64,000 nt of DNA from NCBI GenBank assembly GCA_043809745.1, contig JBDROU010000080.1:52628-116627 (forward strand), written 5' to 3'. The stretch is from JBDROU01 sp043809745 [NCBI: bacterium]. Its GTDB lineage: Bacteria; Elusimicrobiota; JBDRMW01. The position numbers were made by a program, and so were the translations under genes. This document shows positions 19,002 through 28,513 of this stretch, in pieces; the stretch's first letter is position 1; each line of letters opens with the position of its first letter. A model generated the notes under the pieces. That model was given only the letters and a program-made list of their open reading frames with translations, was not told where the DNA came from and made no database searches.

Positions 19002-20159
19002 TCAGATTTTATCAAAGACTTCTGCGATCTGGTTTGCCATATTTACAATATTATATTTTGATTTTATTAAAGCCAGATTATTATCTCCGATTTGTTTTCT
19101 TAATTCCGAATTTTTTGCTAAAAAAAGAATCTTCTCCTTCAAATCATCTGGGTCTCCTATTTTAGCAAATAAACCGTTTACACCATCTTTAATAATTTCC
19201 TGAAGCGCCCCTACAGGTGTAACAACTACAGATAATCCTTCCGACATTGCTTCCAGAACAGAAATTGGGAATCCTTCTGAATATGACGGGAGCACGAATA
19301 TATCTGATTTCTTAAGCAATTCGTCTTTTTTATTCCCCGATACTTTTCCATAAAACTTAACTCTTTTACGAAACTGCTCATCCTTAAAATACTCGTTAAT
19401 TTCTTTTTCAATGTCTACGATATCTATTTTATTGGAATTTTGATCATAAAGTATATTTCTTTCTTTATTTATAAAATCACCTGCCGCTATAAAATTTACA
19501 TTTGTTGTTTCAAAAATAATTTTTTCGATTGCTTTTAAAAATAAAACAAATCCTTTGGCAACAGATATATGATTCAAGTAAATAACATTTATATTATGAT
19601 TATCATTTCGATTGCCTTGAATAATAATATCATCATTATAAGATATCCCATTGTATACAACATACAACCTTTCTTCATTTATATGCTTCTTAAAGATATC
19701 CTTTAACCACTCAGCTTGCAATATAACAGCATCAGCTAATTTTATTATTAAACTTATGTATTTCCTGAATATCCATATTTGATTATTATAGAAATTATGA
19801 AAATTGGCTCCATGAAAATGAAGCACTATCTTTTTAAAAAATAATTTGCTGATCAATATTACCAAAGAATCCCTTATAAAACCGGAAACATTTTGCGAGA
19901 GCAGCATATATACAATTCTGGGCCTTTTTATACAAAAAATGAAAATGATCTTAGACATTATAATCCCCAATGAAAATATGGAATGTAATGTGACCTTTCC
20001 TCTTTCTGAATTTTCCTTGTGTATTGTGCTATTTGAAAAACAAATATCAAATTTCTGATTTAATGAATAAGAGTCTAACAATGATTTGCTGACTACTTCT
20101 GTTCCTGCATACGGCGGAGGGGTCGGCACTAAAAAATAGATGCGCTTTTTTGAATGCAT
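19002..20159 (-). CDS. Glycosyltransferase family 4
   Basis: 385 residues, GT-B. The N terminus KKRIYFLVPTPPPYAGTEVVSK holds the glycine/threonine-rich acceptor loop, and the C-terminal domain has SYSEGFPISVLEAMSEGLSVV, with the E-x7-E donor motif. It starts immediately after the upstream polymerase gene's stop (1 bp gap). The coding sequence is especially AT-rich and lysine/asparagine/isoleucine-rich compared with the flanks. Sugar specificity is unknown. Confidence 0.87.
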   Translation of the reverse strand: MHSKKRIYFLVPTPPPYAGTEVVSKSLLDSYSLNQKFDICFSNSTIHKENSERGKVTLHSIFSLGIIMSKIIFIFCIKRPRIVYMLLSQNVSGFIRDSLVILISKLFFKKIVLHFHGANFHNFYNNQIWIFRKYISLIIKLADAVILQAEWLKDIFKKHINEERLYVVYNGISYNDDIIIQGNRNDNHNINVIYLNHISVAKGFVLFLKAIEKIIFETTNVNFIAAGDFINKERNILYDQNSNKIDIVDIEKEINEYFKDEQFRKRVKFYGKVSGNKKDELLKKSDIFVLPSYSEGFPISVLEAMSEGLSVVVTPVGALQEIIKDGVNGLFAKIGDPDDLKEKILFLAKNSELRKQIGDNNLALIKSKYNIVNMANQIAEVFDKI

Positions 20160-20160
20160 A

Positions 20161-21486
20161 TCAGTATTTATTTGTATTAATATCAGATAATTTTCTATTA
20201 ATACGCTCTAGAGAAATCATCAATCCCATGCAGATCCATAAAAATATACCCATAAACGGCCCTTCAAGCACAACCGCAAAAAATGAATTCCCTAACACAA
20301 ATATCACGCATAGCAACAGACCAACATAGTATGCTTTCATTTTATTATCGTTTATATACCTAATCATTCCGATAGATCTTTTTATAAATGCAATTACCAA
20401 AATAATAAATACTGACAATCCAGCAAATCCAGTTCTATGTAAAATACTTAAAAAGGAATTGTGCGGGTCTTGAAACCCTTTACTGTCATCCTTCCAGGAA
20501 CCGCCCCAATCCAATTTTTTTATTGTTTTTGGAATGAATTTGTTCCCAAATCCCCAACCCAAAATAGGTTTCTCTAAAGATTCTTCTATTATATCCTTCC
20601 AAACGAATAACCTCCATCTTGCACTTACAACGGAACCTTTCCCCAGATTGTCATCCGTATTAAGAAGAATTATGCTTAAAACCTCGCTATAAACGCTGTT
20701 TATTAATTTTGGCTTAATTACCCAAAGCAAACATGTAGAGCCCATAATTCCAATTAGACAATAGACTATTATTCTGTTTATTAAAAATTTTGATTTTAAA
20801 TAACTTCTTATTAAAACAATTGCAAAAAAAAGCACTCCACCCATACCTACCCAGGATGCCCTGACTTGCTCCAAAATAAAATAAATTAACTGCAAAAACA
20901 CAACAAGCAGCAGCAACTTTTTATACTTTGTTTTTACCAGTATTATGTAGATTATTTCCATTATAATTGCCAAGCCTAAGTAATAATATTTATAAGCTCC
21001 TATTACACTATTAAAATTTATCATACTATTCAAAACAATTAGCAAAGCAGCTAAAAAAAGGCAATTAAACAAGAAATTGATTTTCTTTTCGCTATTAATT
21101 ATAATAGGAGTAAGAAAATAGAAGATTGAATAGTATATTATTGCGCTCTGCCTTAAAACGAAAACCTTATCATTATAAGCAATTAATCCTCTAAATAAAG
21201 AAATAGCCGCTATAACGTAAAGAACAAATAACCATTTTGTTACGGGATCGAGTTTGAATTTTAATTTTCTAAAAATTCTTCCTTGCTTAAACAAAATAAA
21301 AAGCATAACCATAATAACAAATTCGGTTGTATATAAGGGAATACCGGAAATATTAAATTCAAGATGAGCAAAATTCCTAGAAAAAAGCACTATTCCAAAG
21401 AGATAAGCCGAAAACAATAAGTAATTGACATCTAATTTTAATATGGCTTTTTTATTTTGAGTTGTTTCTTGGGTAAACTTTTGCAT
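20161..21486 (-). CDS. O-antigen ligase/polymerase family membrane protein, second copy
   Basis: 441 residues with about 10-12 membrane helices. The large periplasmic loop carries SARWRLFVWKDIIEES, KPILGWGFG and DPHNSFLSILHRTG, where the histidine is the conserved ligase/polymerase residue. Together with the protein at 13287-14741 this gives two members in one locus, so one may be the Wzy polymerase and the other a WaaL-type ligase. Sequence alone cannot say which. Confidence 0.86.
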   Translation of the reverse strand: MQKFTQETTQNKKAILKLDVNYLLFSAYLFGIVLFSRNFAHLEFNISGIPLYTTEFVIMVMLFILFKQGRIFRKLKFKLDPVTKWLFVLYVIAAISLFRGLIAYNDKVFVLRQSAIIYYSIFYFLTPIIINSEKKINFLFNCLFLAALLIVLNSMINFNSVIGAYKYYYLGLAIIMEIIYIILVKTKYKKLLLLVVFLQLIYFILEQVRASWVGMGGVLFFAIVLIRSYLKSKFLINRIIVYCLIGIMGSTCLLWVIKPKLINSVYSEVLSIILLNTDDNLGKGSVVSARWRLFVWKDIIEESLEKPILGWGFGNKFIPKTIKKLDWGGSWKDDSKGFQDPHNSFLSILHRTGFAGLSVFIILVIAFIKRSIGMIRYINDNKMKAYYVGLLLCVIFVLGNSFFAVVLEGPFMGIFLWICMGLMISLERINRKLSDINTNKY

Positions 21487-21543
21487 TATTCTTAATATGG
21501 TTTATTCTAAACAAATGAATTGAGTCAAAATACTCAGTAGTTT

Positions 21544-22509
21544 TCAAAGCCCTTTTGATAAGATATCGTGAACATGAATCATCCCTATAACTTTTTCTTT
21601 GTTGTCCACAACGGGCATTAATGAAATCGGGCGTTCTCTTTTTTCCATCATTTCCAAAGCGGTTGCCGCCTTTGTTCTTGCATTTATTCTTGAGGGATTT
21701 GGATTCATAATATCCTTAATTTTCATCTTAAATATATTTTTTCCGCTTTCAATTATTTTTCTAATATCATAATCGGTAACAAGACCTTTAAGCTTGCCTT
21801 TTTTATCAGCGACAGAGACAGCACCGGCCATTTTCTCAGTTATAACTGCCAGCATATGTTTGACGGTATCATTAACTTTAACAACGGGATTTTGCTCATC
21901 TTTCCTCATAACATCCCCAACAGTCAAATTTAATCTCTTACCCAATAATCCGCCTGGATGATATAATGCAAAATCCCGCTTTCTAAAGCGTCTCATCTTC
22001 ATGAGAGCCAGAGAAAGAGCATCCCCTATAACCAGAGCTGCTGTAGTAGAATTTGTGGGCGCTAAATTAAATGGACAGGCCTCTCTTTCAACTTTAGTCC
22101 AAAGAACAATAGTCGACTTTTTTGCCAGTGTTGATTCTTTATTTGCAGTTATAGCTATTATCTTCACACCAATTTTTTTTATTGTCAAAAGCACCCCTAA
22201 AAGCTCGCTGCTCTCACCGGATTTACCTAAAGCAATGATAACATCATTCTTTTGCACAATACCTAAATCCCCATGCATACCCTCAGTTGGATGGACATAA
22301 ACGGCAGGAGTACCCGTAGAAACCATTGTGGCGGTTATTTTCTGCGCTATAATACCTGATTTTCCGATGCCTGTCAGTATAATCTTACCCTTACATCTAT
22401 AAATCATTTCAACGGCTTTTTTGTATTCTGAACCTACTGTGTGTAAAAGCCTGCTTATAGTATCATTCTCCTGTTTAATGACCCTCTTTATTTCACCAAC
22501 TATATCCAT
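21544..22509 (-). CDS. kpsF: Arabinose-5-phosphate isomerase (KpsF/GutQ/KdsD)
   Basis: 321 residues. An N-terminal SIS sugar-isomerase domain (about 35-180) contains TGIGKSG and HPTEGMHGDLG, followed by two CBS domains (about 205-321), the standard KdsD/KpsF architecture and length. It converts ribulose-5-phosphate to arabinose-5-phosphate, the first step to Kdo. KdsB is encoded 6 kb away in the same direction, but a KdsA-type synthase and a KdsC phosphatase are not in the window. It has its own good candidate promoter, suggesting separate control from the upstream GT genes. Confidence 0.94.
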   Translation of the reverse strand: MDIVGEIKRVIKQENDTISRLLHTVGSEYKKAVEMIYRCKGKIILTGIGKSGIIAQKITATMVSTGTPAVYVHPTEGMHGDLGIVQKNDVIIALGKSGESSELLGVLLTIKKIGVKIIAITANKESTLAKKSTIVLWTKVEREACPFNLAPTNSTTAALVIGDALSLALMKMRRFRKRDFALYHPGGLLGKRLNLTVGDVMRKDEQNPVVKVNDTVKHMLAVITEKMAGAVSVADKKGKLKGLVTDYDIRKIIESGKNIFKMKIKDIMNPNPSRINARTKAATALEMMEKRERPISLMPVVDNKEKVIGMIHVHDILSKGL

Positions 22510-22542
22510 TATTTTATCTCCGATATCAAAGATTTAAATCTA

Positions 22543-22571
22543 ATTATAAACATTTATTTTTATATTTACAA
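22543..22571 (-). promoter_or_regulatory. Candidate sigma70-type promoter for kpsF
   Basis: On the minus strand TTGTAA (22566-22571), a 17 bp spacer and a perfect TATAAT (22543-22548) end 33 bp before the kpsF ATG. The gap of 123 bp is large for this gene-dense run. Confidence 0.55.
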
Positions 22572-22579
22572 GTAATTTC

Positions 22580-22614
22580 CATAATCGTAAGGAATTGAAG
22601 CATTTGCGATTATG
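22580..22614. repeat. Inverted repeat just upstream of the kpsF promoter
   Basis: Perfect 8 bp arms, CATAATCG (22580-22587) and CGATTATG (22607-22614), are separated by 19 bp. No T-run follows in the minus direction, so it does not look like a Rho-independent terminator. Its position just upstream of the -35 box would suit a regulator-binding site. It may also be chance. Confidence 0.35.
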
Positions 22615-22632
22615 CCTAAAAATAAATATGTT

Positions 22633-23790
22633 TCAGCTAATTCCTTTTTCTTTGCTCAAATTGATATATAATTCTTCTATTTCCCTTATTTCCTTACTTA
22701 AGCTGAAATCTCGTTTTATTTTTTCATGCCCATTATTTCCGTAGTATTGAAGTTTATTCGCATCCTTTAATAAAGCTTTAACAGCTTTGGCTATGGCTTT
22801 AGAATTTTGAGAAGGCACCAAGATACCTGATTTTTCATGTTCTATTACTTCAGGAATACCTCCAACATCCGTAGCAATTACTGCTCTTTTATAATACAAA
22901 GCTTCAAGAAGAATCCTTGGCAAACCTTCCTCTAAAGATGGGATTACCAGTATATCTAATCGAGCAAGCACACTCTTTGTATTATCCACCCATCCTAGAA
23001 ATTTAACTTTATCTTGTAAATTAAGGAAATTAGATTGATTTTTTAATCTGCTCTCTTCCTCGCCCCCTCCTGCAATAATGATGCTTACATGAGGATTTTC
23101 TTTTAGAATATCCGGCACCGCATCCAAAAAATAATTTATGCCTTTCTCCTTACTTAATCTTGAGATCACACCGACAGTTGAAATTTCTTTACTCTCAATT
23201 TCTGAAATTTGGCTTATGTTATCAGACGTATCTATTCCGCTGTGTATGACCTTTGTCTTCATAGTATTAATTTGATTATTCTCTTTCAAATATAAAAATA
23301 ATCCATGCGAAATAACAATCGTCATATCAAACCAACTGCGAACAATTTTGTTGCCGGCAGCATATATAAGCCTTTTTAGAAAACAAACCGGCGGAATTAG
23401 TTTACCTTCAACCGATGATATTAACACGGGAATACCCGCTATTTTTGAAGCCATAGCCCCAATTATATCACTCTGAAGGAAAATGGTGTGCACTACTGAA
23501 ATTTTTAATTTCTTCAAAAATAATGCAAGTTTTAATACTGTAAGTCCTGTGAAATCCATTAAAGAATTCTTTTTAATTAAAATTACCCTATCCAGCAAAT
23601 GCGCATCCAACATTTTTTCGAAATTTTTTCTGAAATCCTCCATAATTTTTGTGTAGCAAATGAAATAGACATCAAATTTGCTTTTATCCAGACTATTCAA
23701 CCAGCTTGCTACATGATAATTAGTTCCTCCGATACCATGCAGACTTGTGCAGATAATAGCAATATTAATTTTATTATTCTCTTGGATCAT
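22633..23790 (-). CDS. Glycosyltransferase family 4
   Basis: 385 residues, GT-B. The N-terminal IAIICTSLHGIGGTNYHV has the glycine loop, the middle has VGVISRLSKEKGINYF, and the C-terminal donor motif is PSLEEGLPRILLEALYYKRAVIATDVGGIPE. It would transfer one sugar to the lipid-linked chain. It is followed by the kpsF promoter region, so the preceding transcript may end or weaken here. Confidence 0.88.
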   Translation of the reverse strand: MIQENNKINIAIICTSLHGIGGTNYHVASWLNSLDKSKFDVYFICYTKIMEDFRKNFEKMLDAHLLDRVILIKKNSLMDFTGLTVLKLALFLKKLKISVVHTIFLQSDIIGAMASKIAGIPVLISSVEGKLIPPVCFLKRLIYAAGNKIVRSWFDMTIVISHGLFLYLKENNQINTMKTKVIHSGIDTSDNISQISEIESKEISTVGVISRLSKEKGINYFLDAVPDILKENPHVSIIIAGGGEEESRLKNQSNFLNLQDKVKFLGWVDNTKSVLARLDILVIPSLEEGLPRILLEALYYKRAVIATDVGGIPEVIEHEKSGILVPSQNSKAIAKAVKALLKDANKLQYYGNNGHEKIKRDFSLSKEIREIEELYINLSKEKGIS

Positions 23791-23829
23791 ATATATTTAT
23801 GCACTACTATATTAAATATCTCAGTTTTA

Positions 23830-25239
23830 TTATTCAAAAAGCACGCTGTAATTGACTTCCGTTTCATTTAGACCCAGTTTATGCTTAATTGCTGCCGAAT
23901 TTACTTCTTTCTGGGAGTTTTCCAGCAGCTTTTCTACAGAAAGCTCAGAATACTCTAATCTCAACGCGCCTTTGATCCCATTTATATCAATATATTCATG
24001 GAAATCATCACATACAAGTTGAATCACCGGTTTTCCTAGTAACATCGCCTCTTCCAGTACTGTTGTACTCATACCAACAACCAAACTGGAGTTTTTTAGA
24101 TCATCGATTAGATTTTCATCTGTAGAAATCTTAATCTCATTATTCTTTTCTTTCTGTTTAAGCCACATTTTGTTTTCCCAGCTATTCATGGCAAACTTGT
24201 GCAATCTGAGCCTTACAAGCAAATCATCCGGCTTATTTGCCATGATATTCCTTAATGCCTTAAACAATATATCATTATCAAATCTTGCAAGGGCTCCGGC
24301 AAATAAAAAATAGCTGCCACCTCCCTTTTCCTGCTGAACATTCTTCCAGCGGACATATCTTGAACTGCAGCCAAATCTGAACTCTGTTCCAGGAAAATAT
24401 GGTCTAAGCATCTTTAATATCTCCTTATTATACACATACATAACGGAAGGCAGCATTAAACCGTGCTCCCTCTCTTCCGGATAAGTGAAATACCATCTCT
24501 TCCCTTCGGTTACTTCTGCATGCTGTACTGTATAGCCAGGTATTTTATGAGTAAAAGCTACTCTCCATATTACGCGGGAATAGAAATGCATCTCATGAAT
24601 CGCGCCTACCTTTTTTATACTGTATTCTTTTATAATCTTCGAAAGTACGTCTTCAAGCAAACTCACCTGCAGCCAATGCAAGCTGAAAACCCATTCTATC
24701 CAGGTTAGGAGCAGCAACACGGCGTCAAATCCATATTTATAATGCTTTATATAAGCCATAAAAACAATCCATACCAGTATAAAATAAATCTTGATTTTCT
24801 TCTTTAACGATATACCATCAGGTATTAATTCATTATGACCGCAGCTCCCATTTGGCCCGAATACCAACAACGCATCATCATCCTCCTTTTTTACATAAGC
24901 CGTAGAATACCCATTATTAATTGCCGGAACTCCACAATTAGAAGCTACAACCAGTAATGTTTCCTTCACATTTCCATACAGCGCATATGCAAATGGACTG
25001 TTATTAAACAGTAGTTTACGCAACCCCTTTATTAAAGAAAAAAACACAGTCAGTAATGCTCGCATTAAAACTTTGATACGATGTTTATTTTTGTAACCTG
25101 TATGCCATAATATGCATACATCAGGGCTTCTTGCGCTTAATGGAGAGGCGAATATTAAAGATATGAATCTGCTATCAACTGATTTGGCAGCAGCTAAAAT
25201 AAATTTTACAGCCAGTTTCTCGATAGAATATTTATCCAT
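23830..25239 (-). CDS. GT-B-like surface carbohydrate biosynthesis protein of unknown specificity
   Basis: 469 residues, not matched by eye to a named enzyme. The C-terminal third has FLFAGALARFDN and VVGMSTTVLEEAMLLGKPVIQ, a motif resembling the donor-site S-S/T-x-x-x-E-A pattern of capsule, CDP-glycerol and polysialyl/Kdo transferase-type GT-B proteins. A hydrophobic stretch near 145-190 may be membrane-associated. It sits between the radical SAM gene and a GT4 gene. A role as transferase of a charged or ulosonic sugar is possible but inferred. Confidence 0.6.
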   Translation of the reverse strand: MDKYSIEKLAVKFILAAAKSVDSRFISLIFASPLSARSPDVCILWHTGYKNKHRIKVLMRALLTVFFSLIKGLRKLLFNNSPFAYALYGNVKETLLVVASNCGVPAINNGYSTAYVKKEDDDALLVFGPNGSCGHNELIPDGISLKKKIKIYFILVWIVFMAYIKHYKYGFDAVLLLLTWIEWVFSLHWLQVSLLEDVLSKIIKEYSIKKVGAIHEMHFYSRVIWRVAFTHKIPGYTVQHAEVTEGKRWYFTYPEEREHGLMLPSVMYVYNKEILKMLRPYFPGTEFRFGCSSRYVRWKNVQQEKGGGSYFLFAGALARFDNDILFKALRNIMANKPDDLLVRLRLHKFAMNSWENKMWLKQKEKNNEIKISTDENLIDDLKNSSLVVGMSTTVLEEAMLLGKPVIQLVCDDFHEYIDINGIKGALRLEYSELSVEKLLENSQKEVNSAAIKHKLGLNETEVNYSVLFE

Positions 25240-25272
25240 AGATTTATTTATTAGAATAAAACGGGATTTACT

Positions 25273-26805
25273 TCAGTTTTTAGCCTTTTGAAAGACAAAA
25301 CGTAATCTGCTCTTCAATGATTGAAGTCGTAATCCTAACCTTAACTTCATACGCACATCCGCCGACAGCGTAATAAAATAAATAATATGAATATGTTTCA
25401 TAATCAAAAGCTTCAATACGGTCGCATAATTTTTTCTCTTTAGGTTGTATGCTATATCTACCCTGTACGATACGTCTTTTACTTTTGCTAAAAACCTCTT
25501 CATCGGCATATCTGTAAGATTGTATTTATAATCTGCATAACCCCCTATATTCATTAAGTACTCCCTAGTATCTGTTATTATCCCTTTTTTTGTGCAGTAA
25601 TCATATAAGGGAGATCCGGGATAAGGAACCGCTAGGGACGCATAGTATTGTTTTGTGTTATGATCCAGACTAATTAAAAAATCTGCAGTTTCGTCCATAG
25701 TTTTACTTGATTCTTTCGGCATACCAAAAACTATGTTTGTTGTACTAGGTATTCCAACCTCACGAATAAGGGAAACCGCTGTGTAATTATCTTGGACCGT
25801 AGTACTTTTGTTCATAATGTTCAGTATGAGCGGGCTACCGGTTTCAATCCCAAAACTTAGTCTCTTCCATCCTGCCTGCTTCATCTTTTCAAGTATCAAT
25901 TTATCAACAACTCCCGGCTTACCTCCTCCTGAAAAAAAGCTGACTTTTAATTTTCTTCTAATTACCTCATCAAGCACTTCATGCAGCCAATGCTTGTCTA
26001 TTATGATTAGATCATCAATCACATAAAAAGTTGTAGCACAGTATTTCTTAATCAGAAATTCAATATAATCAACAATATATTTAGCAGAATGCCTCCTGTG
26101 CTGCCGGTTAAAATGGAAACAAAACGAGCAGTTATAAACGCATCCTCTACTGAATATTATCGAAACAAAACGGTCCTTTTCATCATATTCAAAGTACTCC
26201 TGGCTCAGGATATTCCTGGCCATCTGCTTGAGGTTATTTGAAAAATATTCAAAATCTATTTCGTCATAAGTTAAAAATGGGATGTAATCGAGATTCATTG
26301 GCAGTTCCGGTTTGTTACCGGTATATTTTCCGTTATTGTCCAGAAAGTACAAACCTGGTATTTTTTTTATACTTTCTAGATTTGAAGGATAGTTTTTCAT
26401 AAACTGTTCAATAACCAATTCCCCATCAGACTCTACTATATAATCTACAGGAGCATACTTCTCCCACAAATCTCTTATCGGGTACCCGAGTGATCCTCCT
26501 ACTATTATAGGGATGCCTTTTTTCTTTTCTCGAGTTTCTTTAACCAACTTTTCGCAAAACGGGTATGCAGATACTACGCTACCTAGAGCTAAAATGTCGA
26601 AATTCTTGGATAAAATATAATTTATTGCGGAATTATCGTCATTGCTAAATTTATTCGAGTTGGTGTCAATCAAATACGGAAGATCTAATATCTCAGCTTC
26701 ATGCCCTGTCCTTCTTATTGACTGAGCTATATATAATAAATGGATTGGCGGTATTATATATGTATCACGCAGCGGCCTTAAAGGATTTACCAGTAATACT
26801 TTCAT
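25273..26805 (-). CDS. Radical SAM protein with B12-binding-like N-terminal domain
   Basis: 510 residues. The first ~140 residues look like a cobalamin-binding-type Rossmann domain (KVLLVNPLRPLRD, VGGSLGYPIRDLW), but the canonical DxHxxG lower-ligand motif is not visible. The radical SAM cluster motif is C222-x3-C226-x2-C229 in GCVYNCSFCF, followed by FGIETGSPLILNIMNKS, usual for B12-dependent or MiaB-like radical SAM families. The basic, hydrophobic C terminus is unassigned. It is coupled to the PGDH-like gene (TAATG overlap). It could methylate or rearrange a sugar or its lipid carrier; the substrate is unknown. Confidence 0.83.
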   Translation of the reverse strand: MKVLLVNPLRPLRDTYIIPPIHLLYIAQSIRRTGHEAEILDLPYLIDTNSNKFSNDDNSAINYILSKNFDILALGSVVSAYPFCEKLVKETREKKKGIPIIVGGSLGYPIRDLWEKYAPVDYIVESDGELVIEQFMKNYPSNLESIKKIPGLYFLDNNGKYTGNKPELPMNLDYIPFLTYDEIDFEYFSNNLKQMARNILSQEYFEYDEKDRFVSIIFSRGCVYNCSFCFHFNRQHRRHSAKYIVDYIEFLIKKYCATTFYVIDDLIIIDKHWLHEVLDEVIRRKLKVSFFSGGGKPGVVDKLILEKMKQAGWKRLSFGIETGSPLILNIMNKSTTVQDNYTAVSLIREVGIPSTTNIVFGMPKESSKTMDETADFLISLDHNTKQYYASLAVPYPGSPLYDYCTKKGIITDTREYLMNIGGYADYKYNLTDMPMKRFLAKVKDVSYRVDIAYNLKRKNYATVLKLLIMKHIHIIYFITLSADVRMKLRLGLRLQSLKSRLRFVFQKAKN

Positions 26806-27746
26806 TAATTTGATTCTACTTCTAAATTAAAATATCTCAAAATATTCAGAACAGCTTGGACTTCCATTTCGGTTCTTGATCCTTCTGTTAAAGTGGATAT
26901 ATGAGGAGTTAAAATTACATTTTCAATCTCGCAAAGAGGTCCCTTATACGGTTCTTCACAGAAAACATCCAGCGCTGCCCCGCCAATATGTCCGCTTTTT
27001 AAGGCATTATAGAGCGCAGTCTCATCAAATATTTGGCCGCGGGAAGTATTTACAACAACTGTTCCTTTATTAAATAGAGATATTTCATTCTCTCCTATAA
27101 ATAAGGAATTATTCTTGTCTGTTTTAATATGAAAGCTTATTACGTTTACCTGTCTAACCAACTCATTAAATGGCAATATTGTAATATTCTTATTTTTTGA
27201 CCATTCGATATCCGGATAAGGATCGCATCCATAAACCTTCCCCCCAAGCAAATTGAGTATCTCGGCAACACGCCTACCAATCCTTCCTAAACCGACAATA
27301 CCTATCTTCCTCCCCGCCAACATATGTCCTGGGCGTTTCTTCCATTCTTTAGATTTCAATAATTGCGTATGAACCGTTAGAAGTTTTAATAAATCAAATA
27401 TCATAGCAACAGTCATTTCAGCCACAGGTTGAATTACAGCATCAGGGGTATTGAGTACTTTAATATCCTTCTTGCTAGCAACTTCCAAATCAATATTGTC
27501 TATTCCAACTCCGCAGCGACTGATGCATTTAAGCTTAGGAAGCCGCCCTAAGACCTCCTTATCATAAGGCTCAACACCAGCAATGATGCCATCAGCATCA
27601 GAACCCAACGAAACTATCTCTTCCCTATTTAATCTGTGTTTAAGCTTGTTAAAAACTATCTCAACACCACTATTCTTAATTAACTTCAACGGTTCATTGC
27701 TGTATTCACTAAAAGTTTGGAGTGCAATAAGTACCTTTTTTTTCAT
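26805..27746 (-). CDS. D-3-phosphoglycerate dehydrogenase-like 2-hydroxyacid dehydrogenase
   Basis: 313 residues, about the length of the core dehydrogenase and without the C-terminal ACT regulatory domain of SerA. The NAD loop is GLGRIG (152-157), and the catalytic residues R236 (SRGQ), E265 (CEEP) and H282 (TPHIS) are all present. It would reduce or oxidise a 2-keto/2-hydroxy acid. It overlaps kdsB (ATGA) and the radical SAM gene by one base, so it belongs to the sugar-acid run and need not make serine. Confidence 0.86.
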   Translation of the reverse strand: MKKKVLIALQTFSEYSNEPLKLIKNSGVEIVFNKLKHRLNREEIVSLGSDADGIIAGVEPYDKEVLGRLPKLKCISRCGVGIDNIDLEVASKKDIKVLNTPDAVIQPVAEMTVAMIFDLLKLLTVHTQLLKSKEWKKRPGHMLAGRKIGIVGLGRIGRRVAEILNLLGGKVYGCDPYPDIEWSKNKNITILPFNELVRQVNVISFHIKTDKNNSLFIGENEISLFNKGTVVVNTSRGQIFDETALYNALKSGHIGGAALDVFCEEPYKGPLCEIENVILTPHISTLTEGSRTEMEVQAVLNILRYFNLEVESN

Positions 27747-28513
27747 ATTTTTTTTATTATATCAAAATATTCTTTTTGAATTTTATCATTTTTTAGTATT
27801 CGTTCTATGATTGGGATGTCGTCTTCCCTATCCACCCCAAAAGTTTCCTGAGATACTACTACACCACGAATTTTATATCCGTGTTCCAAAATTCGTAAAA
27901 AATCCACGGATTCAGCAACCTCAAGCGGTGTTTGAGGAAGTTTTGTAAATTGTCGCAAAAAATCACTCTTAAACGCGGAAATCCCTGTCTGCCTATAAGA
28001 ACGAGCCTCGCTTTTAACTCTATAAAACGGTATCGGGGCCCGGGAAAAATATAATATGCTGCTTTCCTGATCTATAACAGCCTTTACTATATCAACATCC
28101 TTTAAATCTTCTCTTTTATCGATTACTGAAAGAAGATTTGTACAAACAACAGAGTCATTACTAATAATCGGTTCTATTAAACCCTTAAATATTGCTGGTA
28201 TAAATAGCGGTTCATCTCCCTGCACAATTACAATAATATCAGCATCAATATTCCTCGCAGCTTCCTCAACCCGCTCAGTACATCTTTCATGAGTATCAGA
28301 GGTCATAATAGCTTCTCCGCCAAACGAGTTTACAATATCCATTATCTCCTGATCGCAAGTGGCCACATACACCTTATCAATAACATCAGACAGCAACACC
28401 CTTCTCCTGACATGCTCTATCATAGGCAAACCCAAAATTTTTGCAAGAGGCTTTCCTGGGAATCGGGATGATCCCATCCTTGCAGGTATAACAGCAGCTA
28501 TCTTTTTCTTCAT
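27743..28513 (-). CDS. kdsB: 3-deoxy-manno-octulosonate cytidylyltransferase (KdsB)
   Basis: 256 residues from the ATG at 28513, which overlaps the TGA of the upstream SDR gene as ATGA; an upstream in-frame start at 28531 lies inside that gene and is less likely. The N-terminal signature IPARMGSSRFPGKPL (9-23) and the later QGDEP, YFSRAPIPFYR and GVDREDD are typical of KdsB. It activates Kdo or a related 3-deoxy-2-ulosonic acid as the CMP-sugar. KpsF is nearby, but the neighbours (HpaI aldolase, transaldolase, SIS) leave open that the substrate is an atypical ulosonic acid. Confidence 0.92.
   Translation of the reverse strand: MKKKIAAVIPARMGSSRFPGKPLAKILGLPMIEHVRRRVLLSDVIDKVYVATCDQEIMDIVNSFGGEAIMTSDTHERCTERVEEAARNIDADIIVIVQGDEPLFIPAIFKGLIEPIISNDSVVCTNLLSVIDKREDLKDVDIVKAVIDQESSILYFSRAPIPFYRVKSEARSYRQTGISAFKSDFLRQFTKLPQTPLEVAESVDFLRILEHGYKIRGVVVSQETFGVDREDDIPIIERILKNDKIQKEYFDIIKKI

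Noticed and set aside
21487-21543. Terminator after the first bases of the gap before kpsF's downstream neighbour (TGAGT-N6-ACTCA)
   Set aside because: Arms of only 5 bp and no T-run in either direction; too weak for a Rho-independent terminator.
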